The position numbers and the translations under genes are program-made. A stretch of DNA of 64,000 bases, taken from contig JAGTWJ010000003.1 in NCBI GenBank assembly GCA_020064725.1, positions 2,046,001-2,110,000 of the forward strand, written 5' to 3'. This DNA comes from Drechslerella dactyloides (lineage: Eukaryota > Ascomycota > Orbiliomycetes > Orbiliales > Orbiliaceae). The notes beneath the pieces were generated by a model that worked only from the letters and a program-made list of their open reading frames with translations, ran no database searches and was not told the origin of the DNA. Positions within the stretch are counted from its first letter, which is position 1. Each line of letters begins with the position of its first letter. Below, one piece after another: positions 36,466-48,711 of the stretch.

Positions 36466-38286
36466 ATGACGCCCGGCCCCCGGCTATCGGTGCGAAGATG
36501 GGCGCCAGCGGTGACAGCGGCGTTATATCTCGCCTTTGCGGCATCCGCCGCTGCTGATCTGCTGCCATTCTACATGCTTATTAATGTGCCTCAGTATTCG
36601 GCTCTGCCACCGCATCAGCTCATGGTGGAGAATCCATACGTAGGTTAGTCAGACTGATCCAGTCAGATTCGTACGTCCATATAGATACTTTGTCTCGCGA
36701 GCCAGACTGCCGTCGCAGTTTGGTTTACGAGACAAATAGATACTACCGAATCCAGGTGAACGTACATAATATGCATATATGTATACACACCATACAAGTT
36801 GCTAACGGTCGAATCTGTCATTATGGGCACCAGTCGTCTCGAGAATGGGTAAAGTAGACCCACAAACCAACATGCAAAGCAAGTACTTTTTTCTCAAACA
36901 CCTTCAGGACACCGACGATGCGACCTTCGCAGAAAACACTTTCTTACACGACTTGGATTCGGGGCTGGTATACTCCGAGACTACGTTTCCCAGCCCAGCG
37001 GCTAGCGTAGGCGGCGTCGGCGGCAATCCTAGCCCTCAGTCCCCAGATTCCATCGAAGCATACCTCGAAATGGGCACTGGTGACGCAGCTGCAGACATGG
37101 GTGCGCAGGGTGCGGACGCGTATATCGGCGAGCAGCTACAGGACCAAGAAGACATGCCACAACCCATGCCACAGGTCATCCTTGACCTCGACGTGGCACT
37201 TGCCACAGAACCACTCTCGCCGCCACTAGCGGTGCCGCAGACGGAGTATTGGGAGGTCTTTGGGGATCTGGACGTGCCGGGTAACGCGTTATCCGGTGCG
37301 CTGCGGGCTGCGAATCTGGAAGGGACCTCGAGCGTGGCGCCCGGCGCGATACAGAATGTGTTTGGTGGGAATCAGAAGATCGTGTGGCGAACGCTGAAGG
37401 GCTTGCCGCTTGGTTCTGGTGAGGTTGACGGGCAGCTATGGTTGTGGCGTGAGTATCCCTAGCCCGCCTTACCCTATACCCACATGATACTGCACAGTCA
37501 TAACTCTCTTCGCATCGATCGCACAAGAGTACAACCGATGCGATAGCGTCCTGGTCTATCGTCTAAATATATATGCGCATAGGCCTATATATCAGGTATC
37601 GGGCGATTAGCATAATTTCAGAAGTTAACCAGGTTTGCAAACCATAGGCTGCTGGCTCCCGCTCGGCGACCAGTTCAAGACGCGGTTCCCGACTATGGAT
37701 GCAGAAGCGTCGGCCGCATTCTATCAAGGTCTGCAATACCTGCTGCTCATTCGGCCGAAGTACCAGGACCCCGCGCAGCAGACACCCGCGAACCACGAAT
37801 CATGGGATTTTGACGGGCAGGCTTGCTACAGGATTCAACCATGGAGGAACGTCCTCGGTCTTAAAGGTACGTATGATACGGTCATCATGAGCTGAGTTAC
37901 GCTGCAGGGGCTCCCTCAGCCCAAGCGAACTCGAGTACTCTCGTTCGCGTTGGGGCCGCCATCCCACTCAACGTGGGGGTTTTAGAAATTCGATAATATA
38001 GCATCACATGATAGAGTTGAAGCTAACCTGCTCTTTGAATTCAGTGGGCGATATCAACAATAGGTTTTCCTTACAGCCAATTGACGACGGCGAGCTATTT
38101 CCGCCCTCGAACGTAAACAGTGTGAACGGCAACAGCGTATATGGCGGCAGCGTGAATAGCGGTAGCGTGGCGGGCAGCGTGCAGTCACCGGATGAGTGGA
38201 CGCAGCAGATCGAGGTGCCCCAGAAATCCGAATCTTCGGGTGGCTATTCGGGCTCGGTATCCGGGTCTGTCGGGTCTCCACAGTGA
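36466..38286 (+). CDS. Secreted protein with a C-terminal Gly/Ser/Asn/Val repeat tail
   Basis: Model: join(36466..36643,36834..37448,37648..37866,38045..38286), 417 aa. It begins with a signal peptide (about 1-31, hydrophobic core AALYLAFAASAAA). A mature region follows with an acidic, Pro-rich stretch (MPQPMPQVILDLDV) and Trp-rich segments (IVWRTLKGLPLGSGEVDG, QLWLWR). The tail of exon 4 repeats NSV, GSV and GSVxGSV motifs. I recognise no enzyme family and only a few cysteines are present. All four exons keep frame and the second-exon codons look coding. Intron 1 contains a strong hairpin (36684-36744). The protein could be a wall or matrix component, given the repetitive tail, but this is inference. 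Confidence 0.68.
36684..36744. repeat. Hairpin inside intron 1 of the repeat-tail gene
   Basis: Two arms of about 28 bases flank a loop of about 4 bases. The left arm runs from AGATACTTTGTCTCGCGAGC and the right arm ends in AGATACT on its complement side. The right arm contains the complement of GTCTCGTAAACCA, which is also present in the hairpin at 61486-61538. Coordinates are accurate to about one base. The terminal inverted structure suggests a small transposon relic. Confidence 0.6.
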
Positions 38287-38809
38287 TGGTGCCTGCAGGA
38301 TTAACTAGGATACTTTGAGCTAGTACTATACCTGATCGAGATTATATGTGCATGTGCCGAACGAGTTTCGGATCTGCTCGTCGCTATGGAAGCGGAGCGG
38401 GCGTGCATGTGCATGTGCGTGGTGGCTGCGGGATCACGATCCAGATGGACGGTATTTCTTCATCGAGGTTTCAATAAAATGGGTGCAGCTGCCGCACTGC
38501 GGGTGGCAATATATCGATAATGGTCCATGCATGAATGCATGCATCATTATCGAATTGGTGTATGGAATAGTTGATCCAGATATCTCTGGCGAGTTAATTG
38601 CAATATTGATGTAATGAGTGATATCATGGGCCGAATTCAGGCCCTGTAGTATAGTCTAGTCTATTTCTCAATCTATTTCTCTATTTGATCTCGTTGCGTG
38701 GGAAAATCTATAAAAACCGGCATGGCTGAGTCCAGAATAGGATAGTATAGCCCTAATTGTGATGTGATATTGGGCTGTGTAGCACACAGCTCGACCCTAC
38801 CGAACGCCA
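38287..38809. other. Convergent intergenic region, no gene seen
   Basis: Lies between the ends of two convergent genes. It contains TGCATG-rich sequence (about 38520-38550) and short frames only. Confidence 0.5.
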
Positions 38810-40170
38810 TCAGAACGGCACATCCATGTCCTCAACCCGCTCCTCTGCCTCCGGCTGCGACGAGCTGGCGTCCGCTTGCCCACTTCCGTTTACCGCATCA
38901 CGGACAAAGACGCCCACGGCATCGAGCCATTGCTTCTTCACGACGACGTAATGACCCCCTGCGATTTCCGAGTTGCGACGAACGGAACGATCATAAATTA
39001 TTAGCTTAGCCACAATTGATCGCGTGTGAAACGAGTTCGACGGAATGTATCGGTAATTCTGCCGCAGACACCACGAAACACATTCACGTTCTTGGTGTTG
39101 ACAATTTCAACGGTTCATGCATTCAACTGCCAGCTGGTACATACCAGGATGCCATAGCACTCGGTTCCCCTCACACACGTCCACGAGCCCCTTCATCAGC
39201 TTCTCGTCGACAACTGTGTCCAGGCTGCCCAGCACGTTGAGCACGGGAGTCTGAATCCTCGGCTCGTACAGCCACCGATACTCCTCGTTCGGCGCCTTGA
39301 AGCCGCAATATGCGACCGCAAACCTGAGCGGCGGGTGCGCGCTCGCGATGGCGGCGGCGAAGTTGCTGGGCTTTTGGGCCTGTCTGCCGGGTTCCAGCGC
39401 GGACGCTAAGATTGCGGCTAGGCCAGCGCCCTGCGAGAATCCGATTGCGCCTATGAAAGGTCCCTGTGGATCGCGGCGGGGAGAGTCTCATTAGAATTCT
39501 GTGCGTTTATCATCACGTTGTCATGATTCGAGAGGGTTTTTTGTCACAAAATTCGAGGCGTAAATGAAGAACAAGGAACTGGTCGAACAAACATGCATGG
39601 ACAGCGCAGTAGTGTCGTGGACGCGGCGCTCGAGCGCTCCGACAGCACAGCAGAGCTGACTCCCCATGGATAGATCCACGCAGCAGTCGCGTGACACCGT
39701 CTTTTTTTTTCTTCTTGCATGAAGGTATCTGCAGACAGGTACATGTCGACGGACCAGCGTGGCAAAAATTTTTCATGGGAAGGCTTTGGGATTCGGGACT
39801 TGCGAGAGGATTAATTGGGAGTGAATGATTGGATTGGCATAATTACATTCTTGTCCATGTAGTCGCTCAGGAACTTCCACGTCTCGTCGATGCCCTTGTA
39901 CTCGCCTGTGACTTCGTCCTTCCGCCACCAGGTGTACATGCCATCGCTGTCGTCGTCCGACTGCAGCAGCGAGGGGTCGACGTCGGGGATGTCGCGCAGA
40001 TACAGGCGGTGGGGTGCAGTCGGGTAGTGGAAAGCCAAGCGGGTGGGCGCGCAGATCTTGGAAAGGTGTTTTTCCAGCGCACGGGTCTTTGCGTAGAAGA
40101 GGGCGCCGGACTGGGTCTTGCCGTGCAGCATGAGGATGTTCAGCGCCGACATTTTGGGAGTTGCTGCCAT
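38810..40170 (-). CDS. FSH1-type alpha/beta serine hydrolase
   Basis: Model: complement(join(38810..38958,39145..39463,39847..40170)), 263 aa. The start is taken at the first ATG, 40170; a second, six codons in, would give a shorter N-terminus closer to the usual MSALNILMLHG. The catalytic triad is visible: nucleophile S118 in GFSQGAG, acid D190 in LGSLDTVV, and base H217 in GGHYVV. The oxyanion-side LMLHGKTQSG loop near the N-terminus is typical of the FSH1 (DUF341) group, whose members are small cytosolic esterases or thioesterases. Introns of 186 and 383 bases interrupt the conserved core, and the joins restore it exactly. Substrate is unknown. No biosynthetic gene cluster surrounds it. 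Confidence 0.9.
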
Positions 40171-41706
40171 TATTAGGCTGTTTCCGCGGCGAGGCCTCTG
40201 ATTTGCTCTTGAGGTGCAATTATATCACGAGGCGATATAACTACGTGCGTATGTGTAGCTTGCAGCTATAAATTGCAGCAAGGGCGAAACTGGCCTGGAG
40301 AGGGAAGTTTAAAAGTAAAGGGGGTGTCTGAACACGCCTGTAACGTCCCTCAGGCCTGGCCGACTAAGCGAAGGACCAGATCAAACGGATTCCTCGGATT
40401 CTTTCAGATTCTTCAGGGTCGGCCTGCAGCGGTTCCTGACGAGGCCGGGCCGGGCCAAGCAGGCAAATGAGCAAGGTTGTGCAGCGGTGGGAGAGTTCCT
40501 CGATGGCGATGGAGGGCCAGCAGGCAGCGGAGACAGCGGCTTCTGCGGTGTGAGTTGGCGGGCTGATTGGCCGGTGCCACGTAAACAGCGCCAGGTGGAC
40601 GCCCGTGAGAGGTTCTCTGTTGGATGCGCAGGAGAGGAAAGAAGACATCCGCTTTCGGCCAGCGGGCGGACAGGGGTCCGCTGCCTTGTCTTGTGTGGGC
40701 AACACGCAGCCACCCCATTTTCAGGTACACTCCGCAGCTTCTGCGCCCGGCCGGTACCTGCTCCCTTTATAACCATGTGCCCGTCGAGACTGCCATTGGC
40801 AGTCCGCAACTTCGCATTTGCATTTGCACTTCGATCTCCGTCGACCTCAATTGCACAGCACTCGAGCACACGTACGATACACGCAATTGTGTCTTGTCTC
40901 CCCGGAATCCAGGCGGTGCCCTATGCAGGCGCGCAATATCCTCTCACGCTAATAAAACGTCGACCTTGGTAGCAAGCATCCTTCTCCTTGCGGAATGGGT
41001 AGCAGCAGAGGGATGGATGCACGGTTGGCTTGATATATGCACCGTTCGTCCCGGACATTTCACAGCATTTCATGTTCCTCAGCTTCTCTTTCCTCACTCG
41101 CTTTCCCCTTCGCAGTAGGGCTCCGTCTACCCAGCTGGGTCGCCTGTTGATAAAGCGGTCCTCTCGCTGCCCTCCACGCCCGCTCTCGAGCCTTACCTCA
41201 TTCTGATCCCTCTTTCCGACGGCTAGCAAACTAGCGTTCGAAGACCGTCGCCCTCTTAAGAGCTGTGGAACCCAGGCGGACAGGCACTCGAGCTGGTTGC
41301 ATCAACTTACATTGCATTACATTACGAAAGACAAGCCCGAAATTTCCAAAACCCGGACTCGCCGCCGAAGGAAAAAGTCAGCAAGCATACGCAATTCCAT
41401 ATATACCGCCGGACGCCGACAGAAGCACATATACTCACCTTCGACTTCCCATCCTCCATATCCCTCTCCTCCGTGAGCCTGGACTCTTCGGCAGCGTGCT
41501 CTCTCGCTAAGGACTGTTTCTATTAATCTAATATAATACCCGAAGCCGGAGAAATACACGGGGAATCCTGGCAGCGAGGCCACTGCGCACAACGCACAAT
41601 TTGCAACGTCATGGCCGACGCTTCGTTATAGCTCTCGCGCGAATAGCCCCCGTCCGACGGTGCTTCTTCTCTCCCCTCCTCCTTCTCCTCACCGTCCCCC
41701 GAATTC
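40171..41706. other. Divergent intergenic region, no gene seen
   Basis: About 1.5 kb between divergently transcribed genes. It contains overlapping GC-rich frames without domains, and CT-rich sequence immediately upstream of the HET gene (about 41635-41700), as is usual for fungal leaders. Confidence 0.5.
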
Positions 41707-44163
41707 ATGATGTTAGAGCGGCAGATTTTGGGTTCGCCGTACCGGTCGCCGGCGCCGGCGCAGGCCCGGAACAAAATGCTAGATAGACCAGTCGACAGAA
41801 ATGGAATTTACTCACCAATCCGCACCCCGTCGCCTCAACAGCCCAAGTTGACAATCGACAGCCAGAGGCCCTCTACACCCGTCCGACCTCCTCTGTACCG
41901 GAACGACCAGCTCATTGACCCTTGGTTCTTCCCGGACACCCCTCAGCGGACACCCCCTCAGTCTCACAGCAAAGGATACGGGCCATACCTGAGTCCTGTT
42001 TCCCCAAATACGACACCGATACCCCGAACACCGGTTCGCACACCCGCACCACTACTATTCTCCGCTCCAGCGACTCCGGCTGCCACACCGGGCCCGATCG
42101 GATCTCGAAAAGACCGCCGGACGACCGTTCGAGTAGCGCATGTAATGGCGTGTTCATGTGACGAGTTCAAACACAAGGTTGTGACGAGGGAACCCCAAAT
42201 ATCTGGCTTGCATCCCGGCCAGCCTCTTCTGCAATGGGCGAAAAAGCCGATCCAGAAGCATGTCGCCATAGGCTGGACCAAGCTGCCGATAAACGAGGTC
42301 AAGGGCACGGCGATATCGTACACTTGGGGCGACTTTGACCGAGAGAATATGATCATCGGCCATTGGCAAGAGGACCCGACTCGCGCGATTTCGATGAACC
42401 TGGGCACCGAATGGGACATCTCCGAGCTCCTCGACCGACTTGTTGAGCTGACGAACGCGAAGGGCTCGATATGGCTGGATCAACTTTGCGTGCCTCAGCG
42501 AGAGGACTACATTCGCGAAATCCTCCCCAAGGTCCCCGATATATACCGATCGATGGAAGTGGCGGTTTTGATGCCTGGCGCACGTTGTCAGTGTTTAGAC
42601 AAGACCGTCAAGGCGGTTGAGTGCGGGGAGAAGACAGGGTCAGATGTGGTGGAAGACTGGTTGAACGAGCAGTGTCTCAATAAGGCGGGCCTCTCGTCAT
42701 ACACCAATCGTATGTGGGCGCGACAGGAGTTCAGATACGCTCACAACTTGCGACTGGTGTGGAACAGCCAGCGGCCTGCTTCCTGCTTCCAGTACGAGGA
42801 CCTGATCTCAGGAAAGGCGGACATCGCCGCCATCAGCGGCTATGCGACGGCGCTGTTCATGCAAAAACTGCATGAGGGCTTCGACCTGAGCGACCAGAAG
42901 GGCGACTGGCTGATTCGCGACGCCACGGATAAGTTTGCTAGAGACCTGCGAAAAGAGTGTGACAACCTGAAAGAGAACCGAAAGGAACTGCCGGCGTTCT
43001 TTCGTATGCTGCTGGGACTGCCGCTACAGCGCGTGGAAGAAGCAGAGGAGCAGCCGAAGTTCGAGCTCACGCACAGTCTCAAGACGTTCTGCAGGAATCT
43101 CCGAGGGTTAGCATACGGCACTCACATGGCGACGAATCCGAAGGACCTCGTGCATTCTGTCTGGGTGGACTTACCGGGGTACAAGCTACCTGCTGAGATG
43201 AAGTTCTGGTCAGCGTCAGAGCTGCTGGACGATGCCGCACGCAAAATGGAGACCATCCACCATGTGACGCTCAGCACCCATGCTCCCGCTGGTCTGTTTG
43301 GCGAGTCCCCCGGCGGCTGCTGGCGGCCTGAAGTCTTTCTGTCGAAAAAGAAGATAACACAAGTCAAAGACCTGTACAGCACTTTGTCCGAGGCCGACTC
43401 ACCCATCTACACGAGAGATGGCAAGGTACCGCTGCAGATTCTAGGTGGCAACGCCATCGGCCGGCGCTCCTTCGTTTACCGCGATATCTTCAACAAGACT
43501 TCTCTTCTAAAAATCGGCCCGGTCATGAGCAAAGTCGTAAAGAACCTGGACGAGATTGCGCAGACTCGTCTTGGTGCTCTCTGGCACGAGTACCAGGACC
43601 GAATGGAAGCAATCCTCGCCCCCAGCAAAACTCAAAAGCGTCGTCACCCACCTACCGAGAACCTCGCCACCTTTATGGCCGAGTACCACTTCTTCGACAA
43701 TTTGTGCAACCAAACCCTTGGTGAAGACGCCCAGGTACCCTGGGATGAGCTGGAGGAGGTTGACCACTACAAGGTTGTCTACCGCATGACCTGTTACCTC
43801 CTCGGCCTAGACCCCGACCTCTGCCGGCGACGCGGGCTGGAGCTCGTTATTGCCCCTGAAGAGCCCGCTGTCATCGGCCTTACGAATCGTATTACCGTGC
43901 CGTCGTGGCTCGCCAAATTCGACCAAGACAGTCTTACCATCTCGACCTCGCCTAATCGGACGAGGCCGCAGGAGCTGTCGCTGTGCATGATCGAAGCTAC
44001 TAAATGCGGCAGCTCGGCGAACGGTACTCCGGAATATAGGGTTATCGGCAGCTGGGTGTCGTGTAAAGAGATTGGGAAGAAAGATTTGGGCGCGATTGCC
44101 ATCCCGCGAGACATCCACTCCGTGCAGATGGAGGTCATGAGGACCGACGGGTGGCTTGTCTAA
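41707..44163 (+). CDS. HET-domain protein (heterokaryon-incompatibility type)
   Basis: Single exon, 818 aa. Residues 1-150 are Pro/Ser/Thr-rich and probably disordered. A HET-like domain follows: ISYTWGDF (about 200), WLDQLCVPQ (about 257) and IYRSMEVAVLMPG (about 280), the three usual HET blocks. Here the CIdQ-type motif reads LCVPQ. The remaining 500 residues carry a charged region and a C-terminal part without a recognised NACHT, ankyrin or WD repeat. In Pezizomycotina such proteins trigger or regulate non-self-recognition cell death, but most copies are uncharacterised. It has no signal peptide, so it is cytosolic. The start is at the second of several possible ATGs in the CT-rich leader and is the first in this frame. 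Confidence 0.85.
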   Translation: MMLERQILGSPYRSPAPAQARNKMLDRPVDRNGIYSPIRTPSPQQPKLTIDSQRPSTPVRPPLYRNDQLIDPWFFPDTPQRTPPQSHSKGYGPYLSPVSPNTTPIPRTPVRTPAPLLFSAPATPAATPGPIGSRKDRRTTVRVAHVMACSCDEFKHKVVTREPQISGLHPGQPLLQWAKKPIQKHVAIGWTKLPINEVKGTAISYTWGDFDRENMIIGHWQEDPTRAISMNLGTEWDISELLDRLVELTNAKGSIWLDQLCVPQREDYIREILPKVPDIYRSMEVAVLMPGARCQCLDKTVKAVECGEKTGSDVVEDWLNEQCLNKAGLSSYTNRMWARQEFRYAHNLRLVWNSQRPASCFQYEDLISGKADIAAISGYATALFMQKLHEGFDLSDQKGDWLIRDATDKFARDLRKECDNLKENRKELPAFFRMLLGLPLQRVEEAEEQPKFELTHSLKTFCRNLRGLAYGTHMATNPKDLVHSVWVDLPGYKLPAEMKFWSASELLDDAARKMETIHHVTLSTHAPAGLFGESPGGCWRPEVFLSKKKITQVKDLYSTLSEADSPIYTRDGKVPLQILGGNAIGRRSFVYRDIFNKTSLLKIGPVMSKVVKNLDEIAQTRLGALWHEYQDRMEAILAPSKTQKRRHPPTENLATFMAEYHFFDNLCNQTLGEDAQVPWDELEEVDHYKVVYRMTCYLLGLDPDLCRRRGLELVIAPEEPAVIGLTNRITVPSWLAKFDQDSLTISTSPNRTRPQELSLCMIEATKCGSSANGTPEYRVIGSWVSCKEIGKKDLGAIAIPRDIHSVQMEVMRTDGWLV

Positions 44164-47100
44164 ACCCATGCGTGCATTGCATTGCATTACAGCACAGTGC
44201 AGTCAGTATACTTGCTATTTTTTCGGAGTCATGCAGCGACGGGATGCAAAAGCGATTGTTTGACGCACGTTTCATTGTTTTTTTCTCTTTCGGCTTTTTC
44301 TTCCTTTTGTATACATTTGCACGAGTCACTTTTTCTCTTGGCGGGTGTACTGGCCTCGAGACTAACAGATGAGGAGTATCTACCGACGAGTTGACGATGC
44401 ATGTGCATATGCTGCTAACTAGCTTGTTTGGAATATCTTGGGTCGGCGTTTTGGTGGGAACCAGCATTACACTTACATCACGTTTACACATCGGTTCGCA
44501 TGCATGCATATTTTTTCGTCTATCTATTCTGATTTAATCAGTCAATTTTCTTCAACTGTACCATACTATCTTTTCTTGTTTCTATTTTTTCCCCTTGCCG
44601 TTGATCCTTCGCTTTCTCGTTTTTTGATGGGTATCGGAAACTTGCGAACGCGTATTGATCGGGGCTTTACGAGTATCTATCTGGGAATATGCATGTATGT
44701 ATGTAGACAAGCTTTAGCTAAGTCGCGCCAAGACAGGTGAGGAAGCTATCGCTGGTTAATGAAAATAATGGAAAGATGCCATACACATATCAATTACGTG
44801 GACGATATCCCGCGGCCCTCTTGCAAATTTGTGCTCCAGGTTTTTACGAACCACGGTTTCCCCTAAACTCGATTCAAAATTCGAATTCGTCTCGTAACCG
44901 GAGCATCACGGCTGCGAAGAGTACGAGTTAATTGAGTTTAGTTCGACTTCACCATAGATACGAATTCGAATTCGAAACGGAAACCTGCGCGTGATTTAAT
45001 CAGGCCATGCGGTATGCAATGTAAAACACCCTGGTCGAGCTGTGAGGCCTGTCCTGCAAGTGGCCGTCAGTGTTAGCTTGTTTCGAAACAGATTTATTAC
45101 GACACTCGCCTATCTGGCCATGTTTGTTTCTGCACGTATGCCCGCATATATATGCCGATGTATAAAGAGGTCTAGGTGGTGTAAGCCGGCGTGCTTGATC
45201 AGGGAGAATGCCCCATGATAATATAATCGACGTATATTCCAAGTTCCTTGCGGGCGTCCTGGCCGGTCGAGTGGAATTTAACATCAGCTGCCTCAGCTTA
45301 TCGAACCCATTGCCTTGGTCACAGAGAGGGCATTATTACCAGTATTAATTCGTCCCATTTGACAACAAATGCCTGCAAGTAGACGACAGGACCTCGGTTT
45401 CGCATATCCAGAATGAGGGGTCGACCTTGCAAGGTTGCTCTACATCCTCTTACTAGGCGGATATGACGGTGATAACAGCTATAGTTTTCGTGTATTATTG
45501 CATAATGATATTGGTTAGTTCTGAGCTGTAAACTCAGCTTAAGGGGAACCCCAGCGCCCATGCCCATCGCTTACCCCGGGAGGTCTGCGAAGGAGACGGC
45601 GTAATATCATGCTTGCGGAGAATTGATAAATGATTTCATATTCTGCATACATCGGAGCTAGCTGTACGAGACAGGATGAGTCTCTCGAGGGAGGGGGTCC
45701 TTGCAATTGAACTGGGCATCCCCTGCACCACCTAGTCGGATTAGGCAGCTGGCGATGCTTCACGAGAATCATGCCGCCTCAGGCCTCGGTAACGGCGCTG
45801 TTCTATTTGACACTATGGGACGTCAGCACGCACGCAGATACCGGCCGATGTGTCTCATGAATCATCATAGGGCAAATTTACCGACGTGGGCGGTCCAGCT
45901 AGCTCGATCGCTATCGGGGCGGGGCTGCGGATAGCTAGCCTAAGAATACTATTTACTGCGTGCTCAGCGAGCCATAGTGCGGGTTACCATCCTAGCTCGC
46001 GGGCTAGTTAGGTTTTTCTAATACTTACTTATTATACTTGAGCTTGACAATTATTTACGAGATCGTCGTAAGTGCAAGCTGGCATATGGCGCTATAAACT
46101 CTGCAGACAATAACTAGTCGATCGAAGCCACTCCGGGAAGTGAAACCCAAGGGCCCTGGGCGGACAGGGAAGTGAACTGCCACCTGAGCCTCACTGGTGT
46201 AACATGACATATATATTACTGCCCCGGAATCCCGGCTCTGTCTGCCCTATCGAGCCAGTTCTCCAAGGTGCCATTAATGGCAGAGCACGCACAGACATAC
46301 TGGTCTATATCTTACCCTGCAAAATTTGTCCCTCGTACTTGATTGAGCTCTCCCAGGTCTAGAGCTGCCGAGACTAGAGATGTGCGCCGAGACTAGAGCT
46401 GTGCCGTCGGCACTATCGTTAATTGATCATAGTTATAATTACGTACTTGCTCACCAGGCCTTGATAAACCGGTTTACGACGTTCGGATTAACGTTAACGT
46501 TGCACATCAAAGTATTCTAGTATCTACGATGCTCGAGCACGTGAAAGGCCCCAGAGTCGTACATTCACCCTGGCTATGGGCCGTGTTCCTGAATTCGGAA
46601 GGATATGCTATACAGTTGTCTGCAAGGCTGGGTAACATCATGTTCGGCGTGCTGTGATGGGGCTGAACGAAGGAAATCGACATGCCTGCTAACGTTAACC
46701 AAAGACTGCGGACACCGCGGACCACGGTATCGGAGGACCGGCTGGCGGTATCCTGGAGCAATAGCTAGCAAGCAAACCCATGAGTGTCTCATCGTGTTGG
46801 ATATACATATCCGTACTAGTTACACACAAATACGGACGACAGCGAAGAGCTCCAGTGATCGGGTTTGTGTACAAATGCGCAGCTTGGGTATCGGGGGCCA
46901 GCTGAACATGAGCGCTCCGGAGCTTGCTTCCGGCCCCTGGTCCCGCTGTAACCAACTGCGGAACGGCAACGTTATGCATAGGACGGCGGCCGGCAGCTGG
47001 TTGGTTGCACAGATGATCGGCCCTCATGATGGATATATATAGACAGAAGCGAAATCTAAGTCAATATATACACTTGTTTGCTGTACGGAGTAAGAATCTT

Positions 47101-48711
47101 GCAATCCTGTGGATATCATTTCTTGATTCTGCAGCCTAGAAAAATTCAGCCATGCAGTCCTGCAGGCCTTTCCTTGCGTCCCGTTCGAGTCTTGGAAAGC
47201 AGCCGTCCACGTTGTAAATGGAATTTAATTGTCGATCATATAGACAGTGGTGACTTGGCTGTGCGGCCCCTTAATAAATTGGATAGTATCCCTTGATTTC
47301 TATCTCCGAGCGAGGCGATTGGTTAAAACTCGCTAGCCGCTGGGTTGGGTGGCTCTCAAAGAGCCGTCGAAATCCCGCGTCTGATGTAAGAGAAGTCTCG
47401 GCACTCGACTGTGGTTTGCGCAGCTGTTCGTCGCGCATGAGAGGAGGTCTCGGCAATCCACGCTGGCAAGCGAGGAATGCAACATTGTCGCCTCCATTTG
47501 CAACACCTTTTCCTGTGTGCGCATGTGCTGGAGGGGCCGCTAGCCCATGCGGGGCTAAAAGTTCCGCTGGTCAAGGCTTTACAATCTCGAATTTCCAGAA
47601 CTGGCTCTGCATCCAGTGAGATTCCATGGCTATCGACCGAACAGTAACGCAGAACGAATCATTAATAAGATATCGATAAGCCGTGTTGGAGGGCATTAAT
47701 TGTCAAGAGGCGCACTTTAGCAGGCGGCGACTGTCATACGCCGAATGATGCAGATGCCGAAATGTCACGTTCAGCCTTGGAAGCTGAAGAAATATCCTAG
47801 ATAAGTGATGCACGAAGGGGTAAGTCACTGGACAGAATGATGCGGCATTCTCCACGCACGCACTCCTGCCAATCAGACCACCCCCCCTTGCGTGAAAGCC
47901 ATAACATGCAACGACCTATAGCGAAGTGTAGGTACATCTTTACTTGTCCTGTGCCTTGTCGGAGAGTCCTCTAGCTCCATAAATGAACTATTTGAGCTGC
48001 AAGTCAACAAAGAATCGCCAGCGCTAGTACGTTATAGAAACTAAGTAGCTAGCTAGCGTGTGGACACGCCGTCTACTAAGCGATGATCTGAGACTCCACG
48101 GTGCACATGCAGGCCGGCTGGGGAGGGTACATACTTGTAATTGACAATGCGAATACGACCCAGTCGAATCGTATCAACCTATGATCATGAATCGTTGTTT
48201 TTTAAATTAGGATCTAGAGAGTCAACTAGCCAGGGGTTGATTTCGCCGGCTGGTGGTGGGTACCATAGACAGGGGGGTAAGCTAACGTTAGGCGCGGCCG
48301 GCCTGTGCAAAAGTGCACGAGCCTCAGCCGGGATACAAGGGCATGTACCTGTACGGCACATATGGTATTTTCGGACTCAGGAATGTGACGACATGTGTAT
48401 GGGTAGCGACTCCACGGGGTGTCCGGCTGGACTCATTAGCTCGAAAGCTGTGGAGGGTGATATCGTGAGATCGCATCCCCGCGGATGGCACATTGACTTC
48501 GAGAAGATCTTACGAGATTTCTAACCCCATTACGATCAGATGGCTATATAAGGACCTTGAAAATCCGCATATCATGCTACTATTGAATTTACAGAAGCAA
48601 CCTGACAGCCACTCCGGTGGAGCATCTTCTCTCCAGCTTTCTGATAGCTGAATCTATCTCTTGCGACAGAATATTTTCTGTCTTATAATATATAATATAT
48701 AGTTGCTCAGA
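44164..48711. other. Gene-poor 4.5 kb region
   Basis: The longest frames are about 100-145 codons and have no domain or signal sequence. A 13-base unit GCCGAGACTAGAG recurs at 46368 and 46387 (19-base period). AT-rich tracts alternate with GC-richer pieces. No transposase or reverse transcriptase fragment was recognised. A TATA element lies at 48545. Confidence 0.45.
48545..48551 (+). promoter_or_regulatory. TATA element of the multicopper oxidase gene
   Basis: TATATAAGG lies about 165 bases upstream of the start codon at 48712. A second AT-rich run (TATAATATATAATATATAG) sits just before the ATG but is probably part of the leader. Confidence 0.45.
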
